Shown: one piece after another, positions 25,746 to 54,181 of the stretch
How the letters are laid out: the number at the start of each line of letters is the position of its first letter
Position numbering within the stretch: position 1 is the stretch's first letter
Assembly: GCF_041260155.1 (NCBI RefSeq)
Contig: NC_091948.1
Coordinates: 5,754,501-5,818,500 of the forward strand
Direction: 5' to 3'
DNA: 64,000 nucleotides
DNA from: Ptychodera flava
Lineage: Eukaryota > Hemichordata > Enteropneusta > Ptychoderidae
Notes under the pieces: model-generated
Databases searched by the model: none
Told to the model about the DNA's origin: nothing
What the model saw: the letters and a program-made list of their open reading frames with translations, nothing else
Translations under genes and position numbers: made by a program

Positions 25746-28700
25746 GTGATCATTACACTTTTAATGATGATAATATCTTGCACCTCTCTTCCTGAACCAG
25801 TGACAGTAGTCATATCGACAACAATAAAATCGGTGATAAAGTGATGACTTCTACTGCAGATAATTTTCAAGAGATCTTCTTTACCGAATACAACGTTGCA
25901 GACATTAATTGCCAGTCCTTTTCTATCTTGCAATCAGTAAAACATTGTATGGACAGGATAAAGGCTATATCATGCCCAATAATGAGACAGACTGTGGACA
26001 CACCTTGTTCTAATTTTGTCCTCATTTCAATAACCTAGTGTCAAAACAGTTGAATGACCCGATGGACAAGTTGTATGCGCCAATGTTCTGACCATGTGAA
26101 GATGTGTCGACAGTACGCGTTTATAATTAGCTGGATCACTGTCCTCTCCAGCAAGTGGAAGAAGACGTAAGCTAATGAAAATTTTGGAAAAGTAACAGTA
26201 GTGATTTTACAGTCACTTCGAGCACAGTGCCAAGCTATCTCTTTCAGATTATATTTTAGTATATGCACATTAATATGTGGGTATAAACGTATCTGGTTTA
26301 ATCACAATGTAGGCTTGTGAACAATTTGCCTGTCCACATAAAAAAGGGTTAATGCTGCTATCTTGAAGAAATGGCTGTAAAGTCGTGCATATCGTTGATC
26401 ATATTTACATCTGATTTGATATAACAATCTTGTTGAACTGAAGAGGATTACCACAAAAATGTTAATTAGCAATTTACCTTCCTCTTTGTATTTTGACGTA
26501 ATAGATAATAAGTCTGCTAAATCTTTTTATTCAATGTACTGAAACTGCTAGCCTCTAGTTTTGTGTAAGCTTTATGTACAGACCCTTAGTATTTATTTTG
26601 CAATAAAATTCAAGCATTCTTACAGATTATTTTTCTGATAATATAATGCATTACGTTTGTTGGATACAGCTGTTCCAAACATATTTAGCACTGTATTCAA
26701 AACATACAAAAGGGGTCATATAGTAAAGGTGAATTGTGTCACCTAACACAGTATGGAACGGATGCGGTCTCTTCATTAAGCATAATATTGCTCAAAATGT
26801 TTTCAAACTCTTGGGTCACATTGAAAGATATTTTATTGAAACGAGCGATTTTATCTGCACAATCACCTCTATAAAGTGTAATATCACCGTAATATTCGCA
26901 AACGTACTTTGAAAGAAGATTTTTGTTGAAAGTGTGGCTTACATACACCATATCGACAATCAGAGAAAACGTTTTACTTTTAATTCCAAGTCCCGAATAG
27001 TTTTAAGATCTATTTAAGCCTTCCAGTCCTGCGAGAAAGGCCGAGTGGTTGTAACATTTGCCAAAAGTCTAAGTGATTTGTGCCACATATAATTTCCCCT
27101 TCTTCCTATGGCGTGTTTAAACGCAGTGTTTTGCTGATTAATCAAGACTTTATATCAGTGATATGAATTGTTTATTTTGACAACTTAATTCAGGTCCGGA
27201 CCTGAATTCGATTGCCAAGAATAATGACACACACGTGCACGCAGCTATTTCCAAAAGTGAATACTATACTAGTACAGTATGTTACATAAAGTAGACCAAG
27301 AAACCGTGGAAGAAAGACTTACGTTATTGAACAAAGAAACAGTGACTTGGCCCTAAAAACTGAAGACAGGTCTTGATCTCTCTTCAATTGTAATACGTAT
27401 TAACGACAGGTCACATTCAACTTGATAACAAGAGCGCAACTTAGACCCGTCCATTATCTCAGCAGAAAGCACAGCGTATAGATTCTTGGTCGAAGAGTGT
27501 TCAAAAAGCAGGCATTGTTAGTGTTAACTGCCGAAAATCTTTAACGTCCACTATTGACAACAATTTCTGCAAATCTTTGCACCTTAATTTCCATGAATAC
27601 AACCTTGAGTAGACGGCTTACATTTCCATAGACTTCTAATGTACAATTCACCAGGGAGCAAACAGAATAAATCGTTTGCTTTTTCGGATGGAGATTAGCA
27701 GCGTCAAATCCGGTGGGAAGACTTCCGCATGTGTCCCTTTATGTGATGGATCTCCCCCTAGTGCCGTTGTTGGAATCAGGAAACAACACAGACTCATCAC
27801 TTTGTCATTAATAAATAATAAGCACATGTATTTCATAAGTATTAACTCACAAGATCTAACCATTTAATGTTTATAGCGTGGTAGATTTTCTCGTACAACC
27901 GAATAATGCATCTAAGCTATTAGCTTTCCATTTCGCAAAACCCATTATTTTCCTTCCTTAGATGCATTCTTTTGTTATCTATAGCAATCGACCGACTATA
28001 ACCAATGGGATAACATGGACGAAACATTTCACACCGACTCCTCACCGGAATGGTGGATGAATAAACAAATTGAGGAGTATCTTGCACAACAGGACGTATC
28101 ACAAAGGGTGCATATTGGGCATCAAATAGATGACATGCTGATCACCTGTCGTTGGAGCAACCGACAGTGCTCTCCAAAGTGAGAGGAATAGCCCGATTCT
28201 GGGTATGGGGAATATCTTCGGCCTGATGTTTTAATGAACCGCGTCTTATCAAAGGCTGTTGTTACTGTTTAAAATGTGGAATAAGTTCTAAGTCTTCCAT
28301 ATTTACAAGTCGTTCTTCAATGTCATGAGACATCTTAAATGTGCAATCTTAGAACTTTTTCCAAAATTAAAGTACTGCTTGTAGTTGGAAATTATTGCTA
28401 TAACCTTAACTCTGAGCGCTCAGCTTTTGACATTATGAGGATGTCACATGTGTGTGAATTTTTTTAAATGCAAAACAAGGTTGGCTTGTCATAATCTCTT
28501 GACTTATTCCGAATGCCTATGGCTTGGACTACATAAGACTAGTTTCAGAAAGACCTAGTGAACACTATCATTATGAGAGGTGCAAACTTTAAGCCTCCGA
28601 TATTTCTGACATTGATTGGTAAGACAATAAACATACATGTATCACAGGCTGGGATCCTAAGCACGTCAAAGTGGAATGCAAAGATTGAATTGATGGCAAC

Positions 28701-31700
28701 ACAATGGAAAGTAAACGAAATTAATATTTTAATTAGGTAAATTTCAAAACCGTAGAAGTACACTCTGTCGTTGTGTTTTTTGCTTTATAGAGCTATCCTG
28801 TCATGTTCTTTTCAGAAATTCACATCCATACTGTAGAACTAAAGTTTGCGACAGTCGGAATGGTCTCATGAAATTGTCTAACTTCTTTCGTTTCGTTTCA
28901 TTCATTGGAAAAATAGGATTACTCCTTTCATCGCATATGAAGTCGAGGACTGGAGGGATAAATGTTATGGTGTAATACAAGGAATATATTATTAAGTAAC
29001 TTGGGGTTTTCTGTTGGCCATCCCACTACAAGGGATATAATCATTTAATGCGATTTTTTAAAATAAAATACTTGACATGTTCTCATTGTGGTTCTTTTCA
29101 GAAATTTTACTCACCACTTGGACATCATGTACGGAAATTGTTACACTTTTAATGGTGGAGGGAAGAATGCACATATTTCGACTAACTTCGCCGGCCCAAC
29201 CCACGGTAAAGTAATAATAGACACTCCAGCATTTCAACAAGGCTATATACATTTTCCTTCATTTATTCATTTGTTAGATCAATAGATTACCTTTCAGAAT
29301 ATGAGGTCTTTCATACGCAATACCTCTGGGATCCCTTGCACCATAATTAATCTAGGTTACTTTTTGTAGGTATGGCATCATTAACAGGAAAATATGTTAC
29401 TGCCAAAGAGTATAGATTTGAACACGAGTGCTCAGTACTCGAGCATCTCTTCGATAAAAGTAATTTTTTATCAATACAGTGACGTTGTTTACAGCTTTGA
29501 GCAAATGTGGCATATCATTTTGTGCTAAATAGTATTTGCCATCGTGAATAAGGCTTTATACCATTGTAGAAACATTCCTGTCATCAAAGTGGACGGTACA
29601 CCTCTTTCCAGTCCACGTCATTGGGCGGTGTGCGCTTGGTTATGGCGTTGAGATGAACGAATGATTGCCTGTAAACGTATATCACAGTTAAAATGCAATT
29701 GCAGGCCTGACGTTGGAGTTATTTGTCGAACAAGACGAATACCTGGACAATTTGACTCACTCAGCTGGAATTCGAGTCGCTATCCATCCACCAGGCCAGA
29801 CACCTTTCCCAGAAGACACTGGCTTTGATGTTGAACCGGGAACACTGACGTCAGTTGGTATACGTTTGGTAATGCAAACTTTGTCACATTACAGTCAACA
29901 TGAAACAGACTTTCCGCGATCACAGATGTTCCATAATGTCTCGATAAAAGCTTTTGTTTCTTGAAGGCATATTTGTGTTAAACTGACAAACATATTATAC
30001 TTAATCGATAAACTTTCTCAAAGCAATTAATTACTTTCTCAATTATATCTTCATTTTCGGGCATTCGGTGCATGACACTTCAAATTGGTACTGCAACAAA
30101 AATCTCTGTATATATAATACCATATTTAAGAATTTAATTGTAGTAACTTCTTTGAGGTGTCTTGATGTGTTATTTCGTCAGGGGAAAACACTGCGATTAG
30201 CTGGCCCATTCAGCAACTGTGGCCTGCCACGTACGTCTGAACATCAGAATGTTTTCCGAGGGGCATATTCAGTCGAGGTGAGAATCCAGTTGGTTTTTTT
30301 TAATTTATTACAAAGAAAATGCTGCAGTGCCACAGCGTAACAGTGAAAGTGTAGCCAAAAGCACTAATTATACTTATCTCAGTCAAGAATATCTCCGTAC
30401 AATGTCTAATGATGCTAAAATGACATGAATGCAAGGATAACACGGGAATACCTGCCAGTGGTATCGAGTAATGGATTTTCTAGCCGAGTAGTGAATTGTC
30501 TATCCAATACTCATCATTAGGATGGACAGAAAGAAGCTCATAAAATGAATTAAAGTATCTAGTTTTATGTCGGTTGACCGAATCACGATCCTAATTAATA
30601 TTTCATTAGCACTATCAATGCTCTCCTTTTAACTTTATGAATCTTTCATGCGGGCACTGTATCCAAGAAATCCAAATAGATCATACTTATGTTCAAATTA
30701 AATCAGGCCTTGGCTCTGGTTGACATTGAAGAATAGTGTAGGCCGGGCTAAGCCCATTGCGCCTGGGAAACGGTTAATCTGAACGCGGTATTCGCATATA
30801 TTCAAGAAGACACTTACATGAAGTAAAATGATTAGTTTTATTGTTTAAGATTGTTCAATTTCGACGGCAGTGACATCATGTGCACGACACACAACTTTTA
30901 TTTTCTTCAGTACGTTACCTGCATGGAGCTTTGTTAAAATACTGACGGGAATTGTCATCTGCCAATTTGTACCACAGTGTTTCCTTGTCGACTCTTACAT
31001 TTATCGCACGTACACAAGTATTCTTAATATCAGAACAACAGTGGATTATATATCATTCTTAATAGCAGCGTACATAAACACAGAATGATAAAAAATTTAG
31101 GTGATTTTTTTCTATAGAATACCAGCGTTTGTGTCACTTGATTAATTTCTTCTTGAATGGTTAATTAATTGATTAATTACTTCTTTCAGGCTTGTTTGCA
31201 AAGTTGTCTGTTAATCTACATAGCCGAGACATGTAACTGCACCGACAGTCGATATCCTAAACCAGATGGTTTCGATGATATCGAGCACTGTCAGTTTGAA
31301 AATCTTGAAAACCGTATGTATGCGATGTGTTCATTGTAAACAGTTATTCATTTTCTGGTTTATCTGCTTTATTTTTTGCTCTTGGTCATTTTTATAAAGC
31401 TATTTGAATGGACTGAAGTTTTGTTGATTAAGCAAACGGTCATGCGATATGACAGGACGTATTTACGCTTGCATTATGAATTTTCTTTAAATAAATTGAT
31501 TGGCATAAAATTAAAATTCACACTAGCATTATCCTTCGATATAAAGTTATTGGCAGCATATACTTAATCATAATACCTCATTCCGTCCTGTGACGTTATG
31601 CAAAAGACAGACGATACTAATCTTGAAATCATTACCTTCTTCACAGGTAAGTGTAAATCGAATGCAGATATGATGTACCAAACCAGTAAACTGCCCTGTG

Positions 31701-34046
31701 ATTGTCCTGTAAAGTGTATGTAAGTTCCTTCATGCTCGACCGCAGGGCCTCCAAAGGTTAAGTTTGCATTTTTTCGAAGCATTTTACTCAAACGTGTAAG
31801 CAACAAGACAGCTCTAATGAACCGTCTGCTGATAGACCGCTCGCAGCTTTGTGTACCTGACGTGTAAGGAAACTGCCGGAAGGTGGAGCATTGGCGGGAA
31901 AGTGAAGCGAACAACTTGAACATGGCGATAAAAGAATCACAGCATCACTAAAACTTTGTGATAAAATCGAAAATGAAAATCCAACGCATAACTCTTGTGG
32001 TTTCATGTCACTGGTCGTTGTAACACAACTACCGGTAACACTTCGTCGTTTTCCCCTTTGTCTACCTTACAAGGCCTTTGCAATTCAGTGTGTCCTATTT
32101 TTACGCTATCTCTGTATGTGTTTGTCTAGATATTGGTGTCTCATTTACCTCATTTTTTACCTATTTATGTTCGATCTTTCTCGTTGCTACGCCCAGCACT
32201 ATTTATCCAGTTGCTTATCTGACTGGCTGCCACTAATCGTGATCTCTTCCGTGTCTTTTCCAAAATTTGCTCGGTTTTTTCCCATTCTGTGTTCATGGTC
32301 GTAAATCTCTTATATCTCTCCAATTGTTTTCTAATTCTCTTATGATGTTCCCCTTCATGTTTTCGCCAATCAGAACGTTTTCGTACACAAAGGAGATATC
32401 GTCAACGTTGTGGCCATCGTTAAATTCTGCGGTAAGAGATTTATTACACTCATATAGACCTAAACACGGCACAAAATGCACTTAATTTGCGTGAAAAACG
32501 TTGAATTATGATGTTGTTGCTAAAACCGTTATGAATCACAACTTCCATCATTTGTTTCCAAAGAAAGTGTCTGTATGTCCTGACAAAGTTTATCAAGCAT
32601 TAACTTTTTACTGCAAATTTATCTGATCAAAATGTTGTTTAAAGTTGGGGAATTACAAGTGTCCAGTATAATTCCTGTGTTTGAATTTAATATAGGTCTT
32701 TCGAAGAGCTGTTCTTCTACAATTCAGAATAAGTGTACAAAAACAAGATAGAACTAGACATTTCCAATGGTTACAGACTTACTGACAGAGCGTTTCGTGT
32801 GTCTTTGCTTAAATAGGACTATGTCCATGAGTTGATGAAGAGTCGTAGTTCGAAGCTAAAGATGTTAATAGACGAACAAGAAAGGACTGGGCAGGATTTG
32901 TTCGGGTAACCACATAGTTTACTTTTTGCACTACCATGAACAAAATGTTTATGGAAAACACCAGTATCTAAAAAAGATTAAAAATCTGAAATAGTATTAA
33001 TGGAATAATGTATGCATGTTTAAGAGTTGATGACAGTGAAATTGCTATGAAATGTAAGCAAAGAATGAACATCATCAGTGAATATGTAAATCTATGTGTT
33101 ATTGAACATATAACCTGTTCATGTTGGCTGTAGCGCCCCTTTATTACTTCAAAGGTTCAGTAGTTTACTAGAAATACATTTAGGATATTTTTCTATGACT
33201 ATTTACCTAGAGAAATAGTTTTTGAAACATTGAACACTTGAATAGCTATGGTCAGAGCGCGATGAGCGCGTCTGACAAAAATAACAGGTTTCCAATTCCA
33301 TCAGAGCAGGAACCTGTAAAGAGTTTAACAACAATCATTCGAATGCCAGGAAGGGTGCCATACGGTATGCCATATGGCATTGTCCTTAAACAAATACCCA
33401 GGACCCCAAGGAAACAATGAGTTAAACACATAGCATTCGTATTTTTCGTAAGCTCCAATATTTTATTTTCACCGTCTATACGCAGGAAGAATGTTCTGAA
33501 ACTACAGGTGTATTTTCGCGACCTGACACATGAAGACATTATCCAGTCACAAGCTTACTCAGTAAGTATTGCCAAAGTAAACATTATCATTACTTCCGAA
33601 CGACAACAGGTTCGCAATCGGATACAATCAAAAGCCACACCAGTGCTATGTTATGAAATGCATGTCGATCAGGTCTTATCTATGCTTTGTTCCAGGAAAT
33701 TGATTTAGTTAGCGACATTGGTGGAAACCTCGGGCTGTGGATCGGTCTGTCCGTCCTCACGATAATGGAATTTGTGGAACTCATTGTTGACATGTTTTCC
33801 ATCTTGAGCTTTACACGAGTTTCACGAGGAAAACGCCCTCAGCAGGACGTCGAATGGGGAACAGATGAGGACCATAACGATGATGGCGTGATGTATCGAA
33901 GTGGAGAACAAGAGCTCACCAGTGGTGACGGAGACGTTTACTACTCACAGAGGGCGCACTATAACAGTGACTACGGACGTCAAAGAGGAGGTCCTGGAGT
34001 CTATTACATGCAAAGAGAAATATATCTCCCTAATAGCGTAATGTAA
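22183..34046 (+). CDS. DEG/ENaC sodium channel gene C (complete, 11 exons)
   Basis: Exons: 22183-22623, 27985-28178, 29102-29205, 29705-29868, 30182-30277, 31190-31313, 31647-31719, 32374-32431, 32817-32905, 33486-33561, 33696-34046. All GT-AG, one open frame, 589 residues. Cytoplasmic N-terminus with the gating motif HG at 32-33; TM1 about 47-68; FPAVTICNLNP at 90-100; N-glycosylation sites NGT, NET, NSS near 133-145; YGNCYTFN in exon 3; cysteine motifs CLQSCL, TCNCTD, CDCPVKC; TM2 with filter GLS at 490-492; a tyrosine-rich tail ending IYLPNSVM. These are the hallmark elements of the DEG/ENaC/ASIC family, a plasma-membrane Na+ channel subunit that forms trimers. The ATG at 22183 is chosen because D and E start at the equivalent place. 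Ligand or stimulus unknown. AATAAA at 34490 is a candidate polyadenylation signal. Confidence 0.93.
22624..27984. other. Intron 1 of gene C (5.4 kb)
   Basis: Separates the exon with TM1 from the extracellular exons. It contains a (GAT)n tract at about 25696-25746 and no recognised gene on either strand. Confidence 0.7.
25696..25746. repeat. (GAT)n trinucleotide microsatellite
   Basis: About 17 GAT units, with imperfect ATG/ACG-like units to the left. It creates spurious poly-Met and poly-Ile reading frames. Confidence 0.9.
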
Positions 34047-36485
34047 ACTATAATTGATAGAATATGTGAAGAAATGATTGCAGATCTACAAAGTTATTTA
34101 AAAACACCATTCAATGCTCGCAACTATAGTAGGATAAGAATTAATTTGATATTTTAAGAGGACCTTCCAATCAAAATACTCCAAGAAATATTGGTAGTTG
34201 CTCTGTACTTGTGTAGAGAGTGCCAAGATTTTATAGCTATAATTCGTTTCGCTATCAACAATAGATCATTTATACAGAGAAAAAACATGTTGCAGTTTCT
34301 TTTTCGGTTTGATGATACAAGCAGAAACTATCGGAACTGGGGTCGCAAATTTAATGTACTCCTGCGTTATAACTAAGAAGGGTCTTACCACCGTCTTTTT
34401 TGACGTCTTAACTATGAAAAATAATGTCTTTTTTGAGATTTTCTTTAATTATTTAAAGACAGTTTTTGAAAGTTCACATTTCACTTGAAAATAAAATTTA
34501 AAGTAAACTTATAAAGGCACGAGATATTTGATTTGCTCCTTGGACTTGTTACAATTCCCTCTCGACCTCAAATAGCTTTTGTTTTGTGCTAAGGGGTCAA
34601 ACTACATGACATTGAAATGCATTGTAAGTAAAAAGTCAACTTCACACCACTGCAAGAATTTGAGATAGTGATCTGATAAAACTGTTAGGGCAAATGTAAT
34701 CATTCTCATAGCAAAAAGTTCTGTTTGTTGGTTGAATAGCTAAAGTCGTGCATCTCTTCAAATTTTAACGCAAACGTAATCATTTTCACGGCAAAAAGTT
34801 GTGTTTGTTTGTGGAACTAGCTAAAGTCGTACATCTTTTCAAATTTTTAGACGTATCTGATATAAAATTCTTGTATAACCCGAAAACTTGACTTTGACTT
34901 CTGTATAGCTTGTGTGTTTTACCTGTAGAAATCCGAGGTGTTGAAAATATGGTCAACCGCCTGAGACTTTCGTGACTCACTTAGTTAGTTGGCAAAAATG
35001 TATCTCGGGTTCCGAATTTCGCGAACGATATCTTGCCACATATCTGTGAAAGGTCTCAAAGGATTCTGGTAGTTTCTAATATATGCAAAAGCTATAAGTA
35101 TTTCACAAGTTTATTCCGACGTAAAAGAAGTACGTATAATGTTATACAAGACTTTACACCAAAAGTATGGCGAATCATTGGCACTAAGGGTGATGTAATG
35201 GTGTTACACGTAAAACAGCAAAGTAACATGTACCGATGCTACCATCGCGATGGTAGTACATACCCAGGTCAAAGTTAGTTTACTTCGTTTCTTGCTCTTC
35301 AGTGAGAGAGGGTTGAGGAGAAAACCTTGTAAACTACAAATAAACATAAAAAGGACGAACTGTCCTGTAATTGACAAGTTGCTGACTTCCCAAGGCAAAC
35401 TGATACAAAAACTTCTATCATCGGCATTTTCGCATCGTGAATTGTTAGCATTTTACAGAAAGACAATAAAGATACAAAATACTCACTGATCAAATATCGA
35501 AGAATTTACTCCTATTAAGTGACATTGTGTCATTCAACATTATGTAGATTTTAATGTTGGAGTTTAATTTTCAGTATGCTCAAAGATTGATACGGTGCTT
35601 TATTTGTCCATAGACAGTGGAGTTATGGAAGATGCTTAACCGTATACTTTACGCATCGGGTAGATACTCTGGGAATGGGAGAACCAAATGTGACGTAACT
35701 TTAGAATGTGTTCCTTTCGAGAAGTGATTACCCTAGAAGAGCATTCTGTTTATCACCATTTCAAAATCATCGCATTTTGTAATGTGAAGGAAATGAACTG
35801 CCTATGGATACACTTGTCAAGGTTTGGACCATGTTGGAGCGTTAAGGGTGGTATAAATAATCTGAGGCTCGCGAAAAATATCTTCGTCGTATAATATTGA
35901 TCGTTTTGTAGTAAATATTTCGGACAGAAAATCGACAGTTCTAGTACAGGTCACCTTAAAAATCCAAGCTAGCTAAAGCCTTATCAACAAAGGAATAGAA
36001 TTTTTAAGAATCAAACCCAATCAACCGGGAGATTATGGTATGTAACATGCTCGCGTTCTCCACCGAAATGCATTCTACTGTATTCTCTTGCCTGGTAACT
36101 ATGGTGATAAAACACGTAAATGAAGTAGACCAACAATAGCAACGTCCGTCTGACCCCTACTAATTTTTCTGTTCCATTTAAAGTGTATGACCAAATTCCG
36201 TGGGTGAAACATTAAAGAAATATGGTGAATCTAAATATTTTGGAAAATATTCTGCTTCATTCCTTTGAAACTTTCTGACCGTCTCTTAAATTAACGAAGG
36301 AATATTGACCTAGCACGTTTTATTTTTAAATATTTGATAATGTCTTTGACACTAAATGTGACTTTTGAAGTGAAAATCGACGATTCAGCCACGTCACGAT
36401 TGGCGAGTCCGTACTGCCAATACACATGGCAAGGTGTTTAATAGAAAGGAACCCTTATGGCTTGTTTAAAACGTCTGTTACAACA
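34047..36485. other. Intergenic DNA between genes C and D
   Basis: AT-rich. A tandem duplication of about 83 bp lies at about 34688-34852: the second unit repeats GTAATCATT...GGCAAAAAGTT...TAGCTAAAGTCGT. No gene recognised. Confidence 0.45.
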
Positions 36486-36678
36486 TTAAAGGCATACAGT
36501 CACCTGTAATCTAATTATGCCCATATATGGTCAAAGGGGCGTTCCTTGGTATTCCAAATGCAAATGCGAGGGCGCTGTTTTGAAAAAGCGGCCACCCGCT
36601 TAAAAGCTGTGATTGGTTAGATTTTCTCTTTCCATGGTAACTGTGGCAAATTTGGAACAGGTGACAGTATACCTTTAA
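36486..36678. mobile_element. TTAA-flanked MITE, family 1, copy 1
   Basis: About 190 bp between two TTAA sites. Ends read AGGCATACAGTCACCTG and, inverted, AGGTATACTGTCACCTG. The interior includes GCGGCCACCCGC and GTTAGATTTTCTCTTTCC. The other two copies (53917-54108, 55363-55552) lie in the opposite orientation. Non-coding; TTAA ends suggest mobilisation by a piggyBac- or Kolobok-type transposase. Confidence 0.9.
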
Positions 36679-37411
36679 ATACGCTCTTTCCAAACGTTAA
36701 GGAAAGTTTCAAAAATAAGTATATGCATTAATTGCTTGCAGTATTGATGAAGGTGACGTCAGAATAAAAATTATTGCATATGCTGGTATTTAATGTCCTT
36801 CAGATAACTATTTTGTAAAAAGGCGCCTTATATCCAGGGATAAGCTGATTATATCCTTATCAGTGTATGAAAAGTTCAATGCCCATGGCGTTGATGGGCT
36901 ACTACTGCACGAGGCAATGAAAATCTTCAACGCAATATGGAAGATCGAGGGACTTTCCACGGAACGTCATACCGTCAACGTACAATGCAAGCCACCGCGA
37001 AAAAAATACCACCAGAAATTAAAACCTGCAGATAGTTTCGGTTTTTTATAAAAAGACTATTGACGTAATGCATGCACCGCTGACAAGTTCCTTGATATAA
37101 TGTATTTGTTCTGAATGTTAACTTGGGATCTTGGATTCATACTTGTACCTGCCTTCATTGATCGAGAAATAGTGATAAAGAGCAAAATGAATTATTCTTT
37201 GATGAAGAAAGATTCAATATGGCACCACTCTCTTTATATTTAATCCTATGTGCACTTCAAAATTAACACAATTAAAGATAAACAAAAAGTGACGCGTTCC
37301 GCAAGAGTCATAATCAACAATCTAGTATGCCTTGCTTTCATATTGCGACGCTTCATTTGTAAGAGTGCCCGAAAATAATTTTGCAAAGGGACAGAAATCC
37401 AGTTTTATGCA
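36679..37411. other. Intergenic DNA upstream of gene D
   Basis: No gene or repeat recognised between the MITE and the conserved upstream block of gene D. Confidence 0.4.
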
Positions 37412-37501
37412 TACCTAGGGGGTCGCGCAAGCAATTATGAATGACAAAACAAACAACTGAACGGGCACTGTCACTATTGCTTTCAGGCGACGCGGGGAAG
37501 C
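37412..37501 (+). promoter_or_regulatory. Conserved upstream / 5' UTR block of gene D
   Basis: TACCTAGGGGGTC, then GCAATTATGA, ACAAAACAAACAAC and GTCACTATTGC, ending with TTTCAG 13 bases before the ATG. It parallels the blocks before genes C and E. The TTTCAG would serve well as a 3' splice site of a 5' UTR intron. Confidence 0.6.
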
Positions 37502-51731
<14,230 letters not shown>

Positions 51732-53029
51732 AACAGTTAGAGTCAATGATTTTGAACAATCATTCAGATGATGTAAATTTTGTAAAATACGTCAATACTG
51801 TCATAGAGAATCCATAAATTTACAGAGAAGAAACTTCATTTTATGAATGAAAAAGAGCTACACTCAAGAAGAAAGTTTTCTTTGAGAATCGTTACACCTT
51901 TAACTTCTCAGCCAGTGCGTTTTGCATATCAACCAATGGAGATGCACGTCAAGCGATCGTGTGACTGCTGTAACCTTGTTGTGACTGCTGTAACCTTGTA
52001 AACCTGCCGATGAATGTTCTGTAGATAAACATTTCTGATGTTGAATGCCTATCACCAACTTAATAACTTTTCACTTCGAAAGGATCGTCTAAGACACCCT
52101 GTGGTAATCTTAAAATGATCAATTATGGACGTTCACAGATCTTCAAGTTAGCCAAGTGTAAAACTTAAACTCTTATTTCAAGAATCAGTCATGATATATT
52201 CATCAGATGGAACACAAAATACGACAACATTTTCTTCAATCCACATTGTGATAAAATATGGCACCAAAACAGATATAAGTTATCAGAAAATTACCGACAT
52301 ATTTACACTTTAGGCCTTTTCGTGTGGACCTCAGGCCTGATATTTTATAAGGTATAGAGATGCTAAAATTGAATTTTTTTGATAATATCAATTGGAAAAT
52401 TACCTTTTTTAATGAATTGAGTAAGTTTTAAAAGTCAACAGATATTTTGTATTTTTCTTCTTTCTTTGAGTGTATAGATTTCTATGAAAGCCTGTCCTTA
52501 AAAGCCACAGAATTACTAGTAAGGTTAATCAACTATATCGAGCAAATTCAGTTTTTCACTGTTGCTGCCAGGTATTAGTAGTGGATATCATTAAAGAATA
52601 ATATAATTTTTTTCTATTTTTCGGTAGAATCGTTAATATATGTAGTACGGAGCTGGCAAAGCTTTCCGAGGGAGAGCATTTTTAAACTTTTGACGCGTTT
52701 CAAGTTTTGTATAAATATTAATAAGCAGATACTCTTAATATAAGCTTATGTATAGTAATAAATTGATTTATAAATGTGCGAATTACGATGTATTCTCAAT
52801 GGTTACAACATACCATTATATCATCTCGTTGACGTTTACCGTAAAATATCAGGGTTGTCATTATACAGCCAACGTCGATATGCACTCCCTAAAATATTCA
52901 GTGTTGGGCTGTTCCATATACTAGTACTCTGCCCTTCACATAGACAAGCAAAGTCGTTGCCGCTGTTTGTCTATCTTTGGTGTTACTGACATCAACATTT
53001 GAAATGGAATGAGGTAGAAGCCTGGGACA
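51732..53029. other. Intergenic DNA downstream of gene D
   Basis: AT-rich; the probable 3' UTR lies at its left. No gene recognised. Confidence 0.45.
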
Positions 53030-53280
53030 GATTTTCGGGACTCTTTTACGGTACTCTCTGATCTGTTGATAGTGAGGACTCATTTTCAAGCCAGTGGAGG
53101 AAATTATTATTGTTCTGTGAATCGTAAAAGGTAATTCTGAGGCTTAGCGGCCATTTTTGAATTTGATTTAATTTGTTTCTCTAATCCTGTATTTTCCAAG
53201 GTGACCCGCCTGTCTCACTCTTGATTGTGATGGAGGATCATTTAAAGTTAATTTCTTTGTGAAAAGTACTCTGACCAAGA
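53030..53280 (+). mobile_element. Degraded family 2 MITE remnant
   Basis: Shares, in order, GAGGACTCATTTTCAAGC, GCGGCCATTTTTGAATTT, TAATTTGTTTCTCTA, a GGTGACC word and TTGATTGTGATGGAGGATCA with the full copies at 42292 and 55008. Both ends are eroded. Confidence 0.55.
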
Positions 53281-53797
53281 TCAAACCTTCCGCGATACTA
53301 CGAGGCATCGAGGGGAAGGGAAATGCCACCGATACTATGAATCAAGAAGAAAAACTACCAGCATTGTCACAGGAAAAGCTGAGTGCTGAAACCAAACAGC
53401 ATGCAGTGGATCCTAGGATTATTTTAGCTTATGATAATACGATGAAATCCCCGTGTCTTGATAGTACTACGTTTTGGGATGAATTAGACTGGGTAGGAAA
53501 TGTTCCTCCTCGTCTTCCAGAGGACGGGCGATCTCTTCAAAACAGATCTGGGATTATTGCCGTATAATGCATTGCCGTATAATGCATCTTCTCCCATTCA
53601 CGAGTCAACTTCCTTAGCTGGATTCTTGAATGTTTGTTCGTCTTATCAGTACTCGCACTAAATTTGTTTAGTTTTCGGTCGCGTATTTCGACAAAGCCGA
53701 GCAATGTCAAAGGTTTGCATCGTATTTATATCAAAACTAGTACCCTTGTTTGGACTATCGGAATCGAAACCATAGACACAAAGATGTAGTGTCGGCC

Positions 53798-54181
53798 TTA
53801 AGCCAGAGTACGCTTTGGGAGAGGATATTCGGACTCTCCAATTCATGCTGTTTGGTATCACTCTCAATTTTTACTAACGGTATTTTCTTTTGGTCTACCA
53901 CGTGTGGGGACTCATTTTAAAGGTATACTGTCCCCTGTTCCAAATTTGCCTCAGTTACCATGGAAAGAGAAAATCTAACCAAACACAAATTTTAAGCGCG
54001 TGGCCGCTTTTTAAAAACAGCGCCCTCGCATGGGAATTTTGAATACAAGGAACGCCCCTTTGTCCATATATGGGCATATTTAGATTGCAGGTGACGGTAT
54101 ACCTTTAAGCTCATTGAGTAAATGAAGTTTACACCGTCAAATGAAAATGTGAGCAAAAGTTTAGACCGCACAAAACCTTAA
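53798..54181 (+). mobile_element. Diverged family 2 MITE interrupted by a family 1 MITE
   Basis: Left part begins TTAAGCCAGAGTACGCTTTG, comparable with TTAAGGTAGAACGCACCTCG of the intact copies; right part ends GAGCAAAAGTTTAGACCG then TTAA. An internal section is missing, and a family 1 MITE occupies 53917-54108. Confidence 0.65.
53917..54108. mobile_element. TTAA-flanked MITE, family 1, copy 2 (nested)
   Basis: 192 bp, ends AGGTATACTGTCCCCTG and inverted AGGTATACCGTCACCTG. It lies within a family 2 element: GGGGACTCATTTTAA continues after it as TTAAGCTCATTGA, which equals the empty site in the copy at 42292 (TTCATTTTAAAGCTCTTGA). Confidence 0.92.

Noticed and set aside
25595-25933. Poly-Ile and poly-Met frames
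   Set aside because: Product of the (GAT)n microsatellite.
32005-32304. Hydrophobic 99-codon frame in intron 7 of gene C
   Set aside because: Pyrimidine-rich intron sequence before an acceptor reads as Leu/Phe/Ser-rich peptide; no domain.
53259-53567. Plus-strand 102-codon frame with a plausible composition
   Set aside because: Starts inside a family 2 MITE remnant; no domain, splice sites or paralogue recognised.
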